Part shown: in pieces, positions 48,029 through 56,583 of the stretch
Layout of the letters: each line of letters starts with the position of its first letter
How positions within the stretch are numbered: the first letter of the stretch is position 1
Assembly (NCBI RefSeq): GCF_010731855.1
Contig: NZ_AP022620.1
Coordinates: forward strand, 3,472,001-3,536,000
Direction of reading: 5' to 3'
From: Mycolicibacterium anyangense
GTDB taxonomy: Bacteria; Actinomycetota; Actinomycetes; Mycobacteriales; Mycobacteriaceae
Length of the DNA: 64,000 bases
The notes under the pieces: model-generated
Databases searched by the model: none
Told to the model about the DNA's origin: nothing
Seen by the model: the letters and a program-made list of their open reading frames with translations, nothing else
Program-made: the position numbers and the translations under genes

Positions 48029-48832
48029 TTAGGTGTGGGCGGTGGACTGCGAAGTCAGGACATCGGGATGGCGGACCAGGGCGCGCCGGGCATAGTAGGC
48101 GAAGTTGGCTTGGCTGCGTTTGGGATTCAAGGTCCAGTCGTGCGCCTCACGCGCCAGCCGCTCCGGCAGTGGAGCAATGCTCCCGGCCGCCATCGCGGCA
48201 AGTTGCAGCTTGGCGGCACGCTCGATCAACATCGCCAGCGAGCACGCTTCCTCCACGCTGGCGCCGGCAACGACATGGCCGTGATGGGCCAGCAGTATCG
48301 CCTTCTTGGATCCCAGCGCCGCACTGATGATTTCGCCCTCCTCATCGCCAACCGGCACACCGGGCCAGTCGGCCAGGAAGGCGCAGTCGTCGTACAGGGG
48401 CGTGATGTCCATCTGAGAGACCACCAGCGGTATCTCGAGCATGGACAGTGCGACCACGTGAAACGGATGGGTGTGGACGATGCACGTCACGTCCGGCCTG
48501 GATCGGTAGATCCATGAATGAAAACGGTTGGCAGGGTTGGCCATCCCGTCGCCGGACAGCACATTCAGAGCCTCGTCGACCACCAGCAGGTTGTCCTCGG
48601 TGATCTCGTCGAAGCCCAAGCCGAGCCGTTGGGTGTAGAAGGTGCCCGGCGTCTCCCCTCGGGCGGTGATCTGCCCCGCGAGCCCCGAATCGTGGCCGGC
48701 GTCGAACAATGCCCGGCAGGTCAATGCCACCTTCTGTCGGGTGGTCAACCCTGTCTCTGGCACGTGGACCGACAGATCAGCCAATGCCCGTCGCATGATT
48801 TCGGGCTTGGTTACATCAAGAGCGGCGCTCAC
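48029..48832 (-). CDS. Class II aldolase/adducin-family protein
   Basis: 267 residues. The zinc histidines are visible in CIVHTHPFHVVALS and LLAHHGHVVAGASVEEA, with an acidic residue in the N-terminal AGQITAR-containing segment region. Family members are fuculose/rhamnulose phosphate aldolases and 3-oxo-acid or hydroxy-acid decarboxylases. GTG at 48832 has GAGGAGG just upstream; longer ORF starts run into the divergent regulator's promoter. It is first gene of a three-gene operon with the DapA-like lyase and the amidotransferase. Confidence 0.88.
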   Translation of the reverse strand: MSAALDVTKPEIMRRALADLSVHVPETGLTTRQKVALTCRALFDAGHDSGLAGQITARGETPGTFYTQRLGLGFDEITEDNLLVVDEALNVLSGDGMANPANRFHSWIYRSRPDVTCIVHTHPFHVVALSMLEIPLVVSQMDITPLYDDCAFLADWPGVPVGDEEGEIISAALGSKKAILLAHHGHVVAGASVEEACSLAMLIERAAKLQLAAMAAGSIAPLPERLAREAHDWTLNPKRSQANFAYYARRALVRHPDVLTSQSTAHT

Positions 48833-48880
48833 CAGCTGATCCTCCTCGGTTACCCAACTGAATGACACAGTGTGGATATT

Positions 48881-48897
48881 AGGACACATTGTGTCCT
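48881..48897. promoter_or_regulatory. Perfect operator-like palindrome AGGACAC-N3-GTGTCCT
   Basis: A 7-3-7 inverted repeat between the divergent aldolase operon and XRE-cupin regulator. A weaker related copy (TGACACAGTGTGG, about 48863-48875) lies on the aldolase side. Likely binding site of the adjacent regulator. Confidence 0.7.
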
Positions 48898-48954
48898 GTC
48901 GGCAACACTGTATTCTGGCGATGCTCATCGAGTCGGCGGAAAGGAGGAGCGGTG

Positions 48955-49485
48955 ATGGCCGACGTGCTACGCGCGGTTCGCCTGGAACGCGCCATGACGC
49001 TGGAGGCACTCGCCGAGCTGACCGGCCTGACGAAGAGTTACCTGTCCAAAGTCGAACGCCGCCAGAGCGTCCCCTCGATCGCGGCAGCGATGAAGATCGC
49101 CAGGGCCCTCGATGTGGATGTGGCCCAACTGTTCTCCGACGACCCCGAGGCCCAGGCCATCACCGTGGAGCGAGCCGTCGGCCAGCACCAACGCGGACAC
49201 CGACCCATCGCTGCAGACATGCTGGGGAAAGCCATGTCCCCCTTCGTGCTGTATCCGGGGACCGAGTTCGCCGAGCACTCGCACCCCAACCATCCGGGCC
49301 AGGAGTTCGTCTTCGTGCACAGCGGGACGGTGGATCTGAACTACGACGGGCAGACCATCCAGTTGGGTACCGGGGATTGCGCGTATTTCGATGCAGCCGC
49401 GACACACCGATTCCGCCGTGTCGGACTTCCACCCGCAGTGGTTCTCGTCGTCGCCTACAACGACAACCGCCTCAGCCCTCGATAA
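48955..49485 (+). CDS. XRE-cupin transcriptional regulator
   Basis: 176 residues: XRE helix-turn-helix (ERAMTLEALAELTGLTKSYL, SKVERRQSVPS) and a cupin domain with a possible metal/ligand cluster (EFAEHSHPNHPGQEFVFVHS). The ATG at 48955 has AAGGAGGAG upstream; an ORF start at 48889 would overlap the operator. It is divergent from the aldolase-DapA-GATase operon and probably controls it. A separate protein from the similar regulator at 45.6-46.1 kb, with different operator sequence. Confidence 0.9.
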   Translation: MADVLRAVRLERAMTLEALAELTGLTKSYLSKVERRQSVPSIAAAMKIARALDVDVAQLFSDDPEAQAITVERAVGQHQRGHRPIAADMLGKAMSPFVLYPGTEFAEHSHPNHPGQEFVFVHSGTVDLNYDGQTIQLGTGDCAYFDAAATHRFRRVGLPPAVVLVVAYNDNRLSPR

Positions 49486-49528
49486 CGGTGCGGACCGGAA
49501 AGTCGGGACTGCGCGCTACGGTGGCCTC

Positions 49529-50248
49529 ATGTCGATGAGCCATCGGTTAGCAGTTGTCGTCGCTGCTGCAGGGGTCACCGCCGCCGCGGTCAGTGGCTGC
49601 GACTCCTCGGCCGCCCCGGTCGGCGCCAATCCCCGGCAGGTCACTGTGGTGGGCAACGGACAGGTCAAGGGCGTGCCGGACACCCTGACCGCCGACGTCA
49701 GCATCGAGGCCTCCGCTACGGACGTCACGACGGCGATGAACCAGACCAACGACCGGCAGAAGGCCGTGCTCAACTCGCTCAACGCCAGCGGCGTCGACAC
49801 CAAGGACATCAGCACCACCGGCGTCAGCCTGCAGCCGCAGTACGGCGACGGGTCGACGATCCTGGGCTACCGGGCGTCCAACTCGATCCAGATCAAGATC
49901 CGCAACCTCGGCACCGCCTCGCAGGTGCTGGCCAATGTCGTGGGCGCCGGCGGCGACGCCACCCGGATCAACTCGGTGAGCTACTCCATCGAGGACGACT
50001 CGAAACTGGTCAGCGATGCGCGGGCGCGGGCCTTCGACGACGCCAAGGGCCGTGCCCAGCAGTACGCCCAGCTGTCCGGACTGTCACTGGGCAAGATCAT
50101 CTCGATCAGCGAGGCACCAGGCGCCGTGGCCCCGCCGCAACCGATGCCCGCGCCGATGCCGCGCGGGGCGATGGCCAGCGAGGTCCCGTTGCAGCCCGGT
50201 GAGCAGACCGTCGGCTTCTCGGTGACCGCGGTGTGGGAGCTCGGCTAA
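49529..50248 (+). CDS. lpqG: Lipoprotein LpqG (SIMPL domain)
   Basis: 239 residues, Rv3623 equivalent. The signal peptide ends [14 protein letters not shown] with Cys as lipidation site. The mature part is a SIMPL/DUF541 domain ([40 protein letters not shown]). Function unknown; envelope stress roles have been suggested for the family. ATG 49529 or 49535 are equivalent. Its stop overlaps the hpt stop region by 4 bp (convergent). Confidence 0.92.
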   Translation: MSMSHRLAVVVAAAGVTAAAVSGCDSSAAPVGANPRQVTVVGNGQVKGVPDTLTADVSIEASATDVTTAMNQTNDRQKAVLNSLNASGVDTKDISTTGVSLQPQYGDGSTILGYRASNSIQIKIRNLGTASQVLANVVGAGGDATRINSVSYSIEDDSKLVSDARARAFDDAKGRAQQYAQLSGLSLGKIISISEAPGAVAPPQPMPAPMPRGAMASEVPLQPGEQTVGFSVTAVWELG

Positions 50249-50820
50249 GGCTCGTAGACCTTGGGGTCCAGCGTGCCGATGTAGGGCAGGTCGCGGTACC
50301 GCTCGGCGTAGTCCAGGCCGTAGCCGACGACGAACTCGTTGGGGATGTCGAAGCCGACGTAGGCGATGTCCACGTCGGCGCGCACCGCGTCGGGCTTGCG
50401 TAGCAGCGTGCACACCCGCAGCGACCGGGGGTGCCGGGTCGCCAGGTTGCGCAGCAGCCACGACAGGGTGAGCCCGGAGTCGACGATGTCCTCGACGATC
50501 AGCACATCGCGATCGTGGATGTCGCGGTCGAGATCCTTGAGGATGCGCACCACACCCGACGACGACGTCGAGGATCCGTAGGAGCTGACCGCCATGAACT
50601 CCAACTGAGTGGGCAACGGGATGGCCCGCGCCAGGTCGGTGACGAACATCACCGCACCCTTGAGGACGGTGACCAGCAAGAGGTCCTGACCGTTCAGCGA
50701 GTCGCCGTAGTCCTTGGCGACCGAAGCCGCCAGTTCCGCGGTTCGGTCCTGAATCTGGTCTTGGGACAACAGGACCGATTTGATATCCCCGGGGTACAGG
50801 TCGTGCACCGACACGCCCAC
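50245..50820 (-). CDS. hpt: Hypoxanthine-guanine phosphoribosyltransferase
   Basis: Purine salvage enzyme (Rv3624c). About 191 residues. The PRPP motif is [20 protein letters not shown]; the flexible loop is [20 protein letters not shown]; the base-binding end is [19 protein letters not shown]. Several GTG codons (50820, 50814, 50808) could start it; a TTG start at 50850 directly at the tilS stop is less likely. Downstream of tilS in the same operon. Confidence 0.94.
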   Translation of the reverse strand: MGVSVHDLYPGDIKSVLLSQDQIQDRTAELAASVAKDYGDSLNGQDLLLVTVLKGAVMFVTDLARAIPLPTQLEFMAVSSYGSSTSSSGVVRILKDLDRDIHDRDVLIVEDIVDSGLTLSWLLRNLATRHPRSLRVCTLLRKPDAVRADVDIAYVGFDIPNEFVVGYGLDYAERYRDLPYIGTLDPKVYEP

Positions 50821-50850
50821 ACTGTGCCATGCCCGGAGCCTGACGACCAA

Positions 50851-51813
50851 TCACACCGGCCGCGCGTACAACACCAATCTTCCGTCGCGGCGCCCCGCGA
50901 ACAGTCTCTGGTGCGGCAGATCGGCGCTGACGGCCGCCCCGCCCTGGCCATGCCACGCCGTCACCAGCGCATCTACCGCGCGGATCTGTGTCTCGGTCAA
51001 GCCGCTGGCGCCGCCCCGCAGCAGCCACCCTCGCAACACGCGGCGGCGTACCGCCGTCGCCAGCCCGGACAGCGCTGCGACGGACAGGCCGTCGCCGTCG
51101 AGCGCCGCGGCCAGCGCCGCGTCGGCCAGCGCGTCGAGCGCCTCGGTGTCCTCCCGCAGCGCGCCGGCGGTACGGGCCAGCGCCTCGGCCACCCCGCCGC
51201 CGAGAACGTCCTCGAGCAGGGGCAGCACCTCGGTGCGCAACCGCACCCGGGTGAACCGTGCATCGTGGTTGTGCGGGTCATCCCAGGGGGCCAGGCCGAG
51301 TTCGGTGCAGGCGGCGCGGGTCAGGCTGCGACGCTGGCCGAGCCATGGCCGGTACCAGGGCGGGTCGCAGACCCGCATGCCGGCGATCGAGCGTGCCCCG
51401 GATCCCCGGCCCAAGCCGAGCAGCACGGTCTCGGCCTGGTCGTCGAGGGTGTGGCCGACCAACACCGGCGCACCGCCGCGGGCGCTGTCCAGGGCGGCGT
51501 ACCGAGCCGTGCGGGCGGCGGCCTCGGGGCCGCCCCGGGTGCCGACGTGCACCGTCAGCACCGTCGCCTCGCTGCAGCCCAGCTCGAGGGCCGCGCGCCG
51601 GGCAGCGTCGGCCACGTCCGCCGAGCCGGACTGTAAACCGTGGTCGACGATCAGCGCGGTGGTGGGACGCAGCGCCGCCGCGGCGGCGGTCAGGGCCAGC
51701 GAGTCGGGCCCACCGGACAGCGCCACACACCAGGCGTCGCCGCCGGGCAGGTGTTCGGTCGCGAACCCGGCGAGGGCGGCCCGCAGCCGGGCTAGAGCAC
51801 CCGGTCGATCCAC
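50851..51813 (-). CDS. tilS: tRNA(Ile)-lysidine synthetase
   Basis: Modifies C34 of tRNA-Ile to lysidine so that it reads AUA (Rv3625c). N-type ATP pyrophosphatase with the P-loop CVALSGGPDSLALTAAAAAL and the VDHGLQSGSADVADAAR and GHTLDDQAETVLLGLGRG motifs. 320 residues, the short actinobacterial form. It overlaps the metallopeptidase gene by 22 bp. Confidence 0.94.
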   Translation of the reverse strand: MDRPGALARLRAALAGFATEHLPGGDAWCVALSGGPDSLALTAAAAALRPTTALIVDHGLQSGSADVADAARRAALELGCSEATVLTVHVGTRGGPEAAARTARYAALDSARGGAPVLVGHTLDDQAETVLLGLGRGSGARSIAGMRVCDPPWYRPWLGQRRSLTRAACTELGLAPWDDPHNHDARFTRVRLRTEVLPLLEDVLGGGVAEALARTAGALREDTEALDALADAALAAALDGDGLSVAALSGLATAVRRRVLRGWLLRGGASGLTETQIRAVDALVTAWHGQGGAAVSADLPHQRLFAGRRDGRLVLYARPV

Positions 51814-52850
51814 CGCTGCGGATCCTCGATCTCGTCGGGCAGCGGCAGGGTGTCGGGACCCGACCAGACGGTGTTGAACCGGTCCATGCCGACCGTGGTC
51901 ACCACATGGTCGACGAAGGCCTTGCCGCGGGTGTACTGGCTCATCTTGGCGTCCAGGCCGAGCAGCGCCCGCAGCAGCCGCTGCAGCGGGGACTGATGAC
52001 GTTGGCGGCGTTGGTCGAAGCGGTGCCGGATGGTCTGCACCGACGGCACAACGGCCGGTCCGACGGCGTCCATCACGTGGTCGGCGTGGCCTTCGAGCAG
52101 GGTGCCCAACACCAGGAGTTGGTCCATGGCCTGGCGTTGCGGCTCGGACTGCACCGCGCGCATGAACCCGAGGATGCCGTCATTGTTCGGGTCGGGCCGG
52201 CGCTGCGACGAACGCCGCTCCTTGACGAACTCGGCCAGCCGGGCCACCACGGTGGCGACGTCGTCACCAGCATCCGAGGTCAGCACCGCCAACGCGCGCG
52301 ACATGTGTTGGGCCAGCCAGGGATTCGCACTGAACTGGACGCGGTGGGTCACCTCGTGCAGACACACCCAGAGCCGGAAGTCCGAGGGCGAGACTCGCAG
52401 CTGGCGCTCGACGGCGATCACGTTCGGGTAGACCAGCAGTAGCTGACCGCCGGCTTGCGCGCCGACCGCGAACGGGTCGAACTGGCCGAGGATGCCCGAG
52501 GACACGAACGCCAGAACAGCCCCGGTCTGCGCCCCGGTGATCCGGCCGGTGATCGGGTTGGCTGCCTTCTCGGTTCCGCCGGTCATCACCCGCATCGATT
52601 CGGTGGCCGCGCGGATCCATTCCTCCCGGTTGACGATTCGGGCGTCGGGGACGACGTCGTCGTTGCCCAACCGGGTGACCTCGCGGACCGGACCCTCGGC
52701 GGTGCGAGCCGCGGCGGCCAGTTCGTCGATCGCCTGGCGACGGGTGTAGTCGGTGGCCGGCGGTCCGGGCCGGGTGAGCCAGGCGCCGACGGTGCCGGCG
52801 AAGCCCCAGTCGACCGCCCGCCCGACGGTCAGATCGCCGTCGGCGCTCAC
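51792..52850 (-). CDS. Zinc-dependent metallopeptidase-like protein (DUF2342), Rv3626c
   Basis: 352 residues with a zincin HExxH site in LWVCLHEVTHRVQFSANPWL. The family is annotated as coenzyme F420 biosynthesis-associated or DUF2342; activity is not established. GTG at 52850 is supported by GTGA overlap with the upstream carboxypeptidase stop. Position conserved between tilS and dacB as in M. tuberculosis. Confidence 0.9.
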   Translation of the reverse strand: MSADGDLTVGRAVDWGFAGTVGAWLTRPGPPATDYTRRQAIDELAAAARTAEGPVREVTRLGNDDVVPDARIVNREEWIRAATESMRVMTGGTEKAANPITGRITGAQTGAVLAFVSSGILGQFDPFAVGAQAGGQLLLVYPNVIAVERQLRVSPSDFRLWVCLHEVTHRVQFSANPWLAQHMSRALAVLTSDAGDDVATVVARLAEFVKERRSSQRRPDPNNDGILGFMRAVQSEPQRQAMDQLLVLGTLLEGHADHVMDAVGPAVVPSVQTIRHRFDQRRQRHQSPLQRLLRALLGLDAKMSQYTRGKAFVDHVVTTVGMDRFNTVWSGPDTLPLPDEIEDPQRWIDRVL

Positions 52851-54229
52851 GCGCCGCACCCGCAGGTACGCAGGGTGCCGGCTAGGGCGTCGATGGCCAC
52901 CCGGCCCATCGGCCCGGCGTCGTTGGAGATGAACGCGAAGGTGAGCACCCGGCCGCCGGCATCGGTGACAATCCCGGCCAGCGAGTTGGTGCCGGTCAAC
53001 GAGCCGGTCTTGGCGCGCAGCCAGCCGGCCGACGAGGTGGCGGGATCACCGCCGAGGAAGCGGTCGGACAGGGTGCCGCTGCCACCGGCGATCGGGAGCA
53101 GATCCACCAGTGGCCGAAGCTGTGGATGGTCCGGGCCGGCCGCCGCGCCGATCACCTCGTCGAGGGTGGTCGCGGTCAGCCGGTCCAACACCGACAGACC
53201 GCTGGAGTCGACCAGCGTCGCACCCGTCATGTCGACGCCCGCCGACCGCAGTGCGCTGGTCACCGCATCGACAGCACCGGCGAAACTCACCGGCCGGCCG
53301 GTGGCCTTGGCCACCTCGCGGCCGATGGATTCGGCCATCACATTGTCCGAGGCGCTCATCATCTGGCGAAGCCGCTCGATCAGCGGCGCGGACTGCACCG
53401 AGGCCAGTTGCTGTCCGGTCGGGGCGGTGGTGGCGAAGGTGACGGTCGCCGGGTCGACGCCGAGGGCGGTGGCCAGCGCCCGGCCGGCGTCGAGCGCGGG
53501 CGTGGTCGAGCGGCGAGAATCGACGGTGGTGGGCTGGGTGCGCCCGGCGTCGATCATCACCGACTGGAGCGGCGCGATGTCGCCGCCGTCGATATCGGCG
53601 GGATCCCAGCCCGGCGCAAAGTCCGGTCCGCTGAACAGCGAACCGTCGACCTGGACGGCCGTCACGGCGAAACCGCTCTTGCGGACCTGGTCGGCCAGGT
53701 CGCTGATCCGGGCCGCACCCCGATACCAGGTGTCCTGGCCGGGCGGAGCGGCCGACAATGTCGGGTCACCGCCGCCCACGAGCACCACCACGCCGGGCTG
53801 GCGGGTCTGGTCGGCGGCCACCACCGTGGTGGTCACCCGCTCGTCGCGGGGCAGCGTGAGCAGCGCCGCGCCGGTGGTGAGCACCTTGTTCGTGGAGGCC
53901 GGCTGCATCGGCACGCCGGATCGCTGTTCCCAGAGCTGCTTACCGGTATCGGCGTCGGTGATGCGGCCGGTGATGTTGCCGAGGTTGGGATCGGCCACGG
54001 GGGCGGCCAGCGCGGCGGTCAGTCCGGCCGACGTGGGCGTCCCCGCGGTGTCCGAGACCGGAACGACGGCCGGTTTCGCCGTCGCCGGCGGGTGCGGCGC
54101 CGGCAGCTGGGCGCTGCTGGTGTCTGCGCCGGTGGCCACAGCCACGACCGCGACGACGGCGGCGACCAGCGCGATGACCGCCGCAGCGACCAGCGCGTGG
54201 GTGGAGCGACGCCACCGCGCGGGATTCAT
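52847..54229 (-). CDS. dacB: D-alanyl-D-alanine carboxypeptidase/endopeptidase (PBP4 type), Rv3627c
   Basis: 460 residues. An N-terminal transmembrane anchor (THALVAAAVIALVAAVVAVV) leads to a class C penicillin-binding domain with all three motifs: SxxK in QPASTNKVLTTG, SDN in MMSASDNVMAESIG and KTG in WLRAKTGSLTGTN. It trims peptidoglycan peptides outside the membrane. ATG 54229 is preferred to a longer ORF start at 54433. Divergent from ppa. Confidence 0.93.
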   Translation of the reverse strand: MNPARWRRSTHALVAAAVIALVAAVVAVVAVATGADTSSAQLPAPHPPATAKPAVVPVSDTAGTPTSAGLTAALAAPVADPNLGNITGRITDADTGKQLWEQRSGVPMQPASTNKVLTTGAALLTLPRDERVTTTVVAADQTRQPGVVVLVGGGDPTLSAAPPGQDTWYRGAARISDLADQVRKSGFAVTAVQVDGSLFSGPDFAPGWDPADIDGGDIAPLQSVMIDAGRTQPTTVDSRRSTTPALDAGRALATALGVDPATVTFATTAPTGQQLASVQSAPLIERLRQMMSASDNVMAESIGREVAKATGRPVSFAGAVDAVTSALRSAGVDMTGATLVDSSGLSVLDRLTATTLDEVIGAAAGPDHPQLRPLVDLLPIAGGSGTLSDRFLGGDPATSSAGWLRAKTGSLTGTNSLAGIVTDAGGRVLTFAFISNDAGPMGRVAIDALAGTLRTCGCGA

Positions 54230-54386
54230 GACTGTCCTGACTGCATTCGTTTCATTGTGCCCAACCACCCTGTAGTGCGGGGCGGTGGTGGCGTTAGGGT
54301 TAGACGCCGTCGCCTGGCCTGCGGGCTTGGCGAAGCGACCCGGGCTCAGCTCGGGCAACCAGAACCAGTGGAAAAGGAGTCGCGCG

Positions 54387-54875
54387 GTGGAATTCGACGT
54401 CACCATCGAGATCCCCAAGGGCCAGCGCAACAAGTACGAGGTCGACCACGAGACCGGACGGGTCCGGCTGGACCGCTACCTCTACACCCCGATGGCCTAC
54501 CCCGCCGACTATGGCTTCATCGAGGACACCCTCGGCGAGGACGGCGATCCGCTGGATGCCCTGGTGCTACTTCCGCTGTCCGTGTTCCCCGGCGTGCTGA
54601 TCGAGGTACGCCCGGTCGGCATGTTCAAGATGGTCGACGAGGCCGGCGGCGACGACAAGGTGCTGTGCGTGCCTGCTGGTGACAAGCGCTGGGACCACAT
54701 CCAGGACATCGGCGACGTGCCCAAGGACGAACTCGACTCCATCCAGCACTTCTTCACCCACTACAAGGACCTCGAGCCGGGCAAGTTCGTCAAGGGTTCC
54801 GACTGGGTCGGCCGGGCCGAGGCCGAGGCCGAGGTAGAGCGCTCGCGGGAGCGGTTCGCCGCCGAGGGGCACTGA
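54387..54875 (+). CDS. ppa: Inorganic pyrophosphatase
   Basis: Family I soluble pyrophosphatase (Rv3628), 162 residues. The signature [11 protein letters not shown] holds the catalytic aspartates; [20 protein letters not shown] opens the protein and [14 protein letters not shown] supplies further metal ligands. GTG at 54387 has AAAAGGAG upstream (54372-54379), whereas in-frame sequence from 54285 is not conserved. Confidence 0.96.
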   Translation: MEFDVTIEIPKGQRNKYEVDHETGRVRLDRYLYTPMAYPADYGFIEDTLGEDGDPLDALVLLPLSVFPGVLIEVRPVGMFKMVDEAGGDDKVLCVPAGDKRWDHIQDIGDVPKDELDSIQHFFTHYKDLEPGKFVKGSDWVGRAEAEAEVERSRERFAAEGH

Positions 54876-54969
54876 GGTTTACTGAGCCCACGCTTCGGCC
54901 GGGACAGGATTTAGCCTGGCCGTAACATGCGGTAACCCGGTTGTGCTCTGGGTTTTCGATGATGGCGGG

Positions 54970-55506
54970 GTGTTGTTGCATCAGGGCATCGGGCTGGAGG
55001 CTTTCAACGAGCTTCCGGACCGCAAGGCCATGCACGCTCTCTACGAGTGCTGCAACAGTGTGACGCTGGCTCGGGATCTGTCCAGGGGACGCCCCTACGC
55101 CGATCACAACGCCCTGTTCCGCCGTGCCGACGCGCTGCTGTTCTCGCTGTCGGAGACGGTCATCGACGACATCCTGCAGGCCTACCCGCATGTCGGGACG
55201 CGGCCGCGCAGCACCAAGTCGCAGGCCGAGCAGTGCTCGGTGTGGGACGACCGGCCCGAGGTGATGGCCGAACTGCGGGCCGTCGTGCAGGAGTACACCG
55301 AACGATTCGGCTACGACTTCGTGATGCACGTCGGCGGATTGGCCCCTGACTGCTGTGCCGAGTCGGTGATCGGCGTTGTCCGCGACCGGATGCACCACGA
55401 TCCCGAGACCGAGCGCAAGGTGGTGCGCAACGAACTGGCCCGGATCAACCGCAGCCGTCTGGAGCGGATGCTGGGTCCCGAGGGCGGCTACGACAACTGG
55501 GGCTGA
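54970..55506 (+). CDS. OHCU decarboxylase-like protein (UraD family)
   Basis: 178 residues with the UraD layout (HQGIGLEAFNELPDRKAMHA, EYTERFGYDFVMHVGGL, HDPETERKVVRNELARI). UraD converts the second intermediate of urate oxidation to S-allantoin. The active-site HPRIG-type motif reads AYPHVGTRPRS here, so the usual catalytic His is Tyr and a His appears two residues on; the following SxxEQ glutamate is kept (SQAEQ). The next gene is allantoicase, supporting a ureide role. GTG 54970 or 54943 may be the start. Confidence 0.8.
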   Translation: MLLHQGIGLEAFNELPDRKAMHALYECCNSVTLARDLSRGRPYADHNALFRRADALLFSLSETVIDDILQAYPHVGTRPRSTKSQAEQCSVWDDRPEVMAELRAVVQEYTERFGYDFVMHVGGLAPDCCAESVIGVVRDRMHHDPETERKVVRNELARINRSRLERMLGPEGGYDNWG

Positions 55507-55552
55507 TCCCGTGTGGTCGGCCGAATGTCGGCTCGGCGCATAGGCTTGCGCG

Positions 55553-56572
55553 GTGACTGGTGCCGCGAACCCGCATTTCCTGTCGTTCCCAGATCTGGCG
55601 GCGCGCACTGCCGGCGGGTCGGTGGTGTGGGCGAATGACGACCTGTTCGCCGAGCGGGAGAACCTGATCACACCGAAACCCGCCGAGTTCCGGCCGGCTA
55701 CCTTCGGTCACAAGGGCCAGGTGTACGACGGGTGGGAGACCCGCCGGCGCCGCGGCGCCACGGCGCAGGACTGTGACCAGGCGATCGTGCGGCTGGGAGT
55801 GCCTGCGATCGTGCGCGGCGTGGTCGTCGACACGGCATGGTTCACCGGGAACTACCCGCCGCAGGTCTCCGTCGAGGCAGCCTTTGTCGAGGGTTACCCC
55901 AGTGTCGAGGAACTACTGGAGAACACGGTCTGGATCACGATCGTGGAGCGCTCCGACGTCAACGGTGACACCCGAAACCCGTTCAAGGTCAACTCATCTC
56001 GCCGATGGACGCATGTGCGGCTGTCGATCTACCCGGACGGTGGGGTGGCCCGGTTCCGGGTGCACGGAGAGGCATTGCCGGATCCGCGGTTTGCCGACGG
56101 CCTGCCGCTGGATCTGGCCGCATTGGAGAACGGTGGCCGGGTGACCGCCTGCTCGAACATGTTCTACAGCTCGCCGAACAACCTGCTGCTGCCCGGCACG
56201 GCGCGGACGATGGGCGAAGGGTGGGAGACCTCCAGGCGCCGTGACGCGGGCAACGACTGGGTGCAGGTTCGACTAGCCGGACAGGGCGTGCTGACCGCCG
56301 CCGAACTGGACACCTCCTACTTTCTCGGCAATGCCCCAGGGCAAGGCCGGCTGATGGGACGCGACGGCGACGGCGACTGGTTCGAGGTGCTGCCCATCAC
56401 CGACCTGCGTCCCGACACCCGGCACCGCTTGCTGCTCGATGGCCGGCGACCGGTGAGCGAGGCCCGGCTGGACATCTACCCCGACGGCGGGATGGCGCGG
56501 CTTCGGCTCTTCGGCCGACTGACCGATGACGGCGCGCGCACCGTGCGTGAAAGGTGGGACGCCAGCGCCTAA
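55553..56572 (+). CDS. alc: Allantoicase
   Basis: Hydrolyses allantoate to ureidoglycolate and urea. 339 residues made of two homologous beta-sandwich repeats: first YDGWETRRRRG with VVVDTAWFTGNYPPQV and LSIYPDGGVARFRVHG; second EGWETSRRRDAGNDWVQVR with ELDTSYFLGNAPGQ and LDIYPDGGMARLRLFG. It follows the UraD-like gene by 46 bp. Urate oxidase and allantoinase are not in the window. Confidence 0.93.
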   Translation: MTGAANPHFLSFPDLAARTAGGSVVWANDDLFAERENLITPKPAEFRPATFGHKGQVYDGWETRRRRGATAQDCDQAIVRLGVPAIVRGVVVDTAWFTGNYPPQVSVEAAFVEGYPSVEELLENTVWITIVERSDVNGDTRNPFKVNSSRRWTHVRLSIYPDGGVARFRVHGEALPDPRFADGLPLDLAALENGGRVTACSNMFYSSPNNLLLPGTARTMGEGWETSRRRDAGNDWVQVRLAGQGVLTAAELDTSYFLGNAPGQGRLMGRDGDGDWFEVLPITDLRPDTRHRLLLDGRRPVSEARLDIYPDGGMARLRLFGRLTDDGARTVRERWDASA

Positions 56573-56583
56573 GGTTGGCTGTC

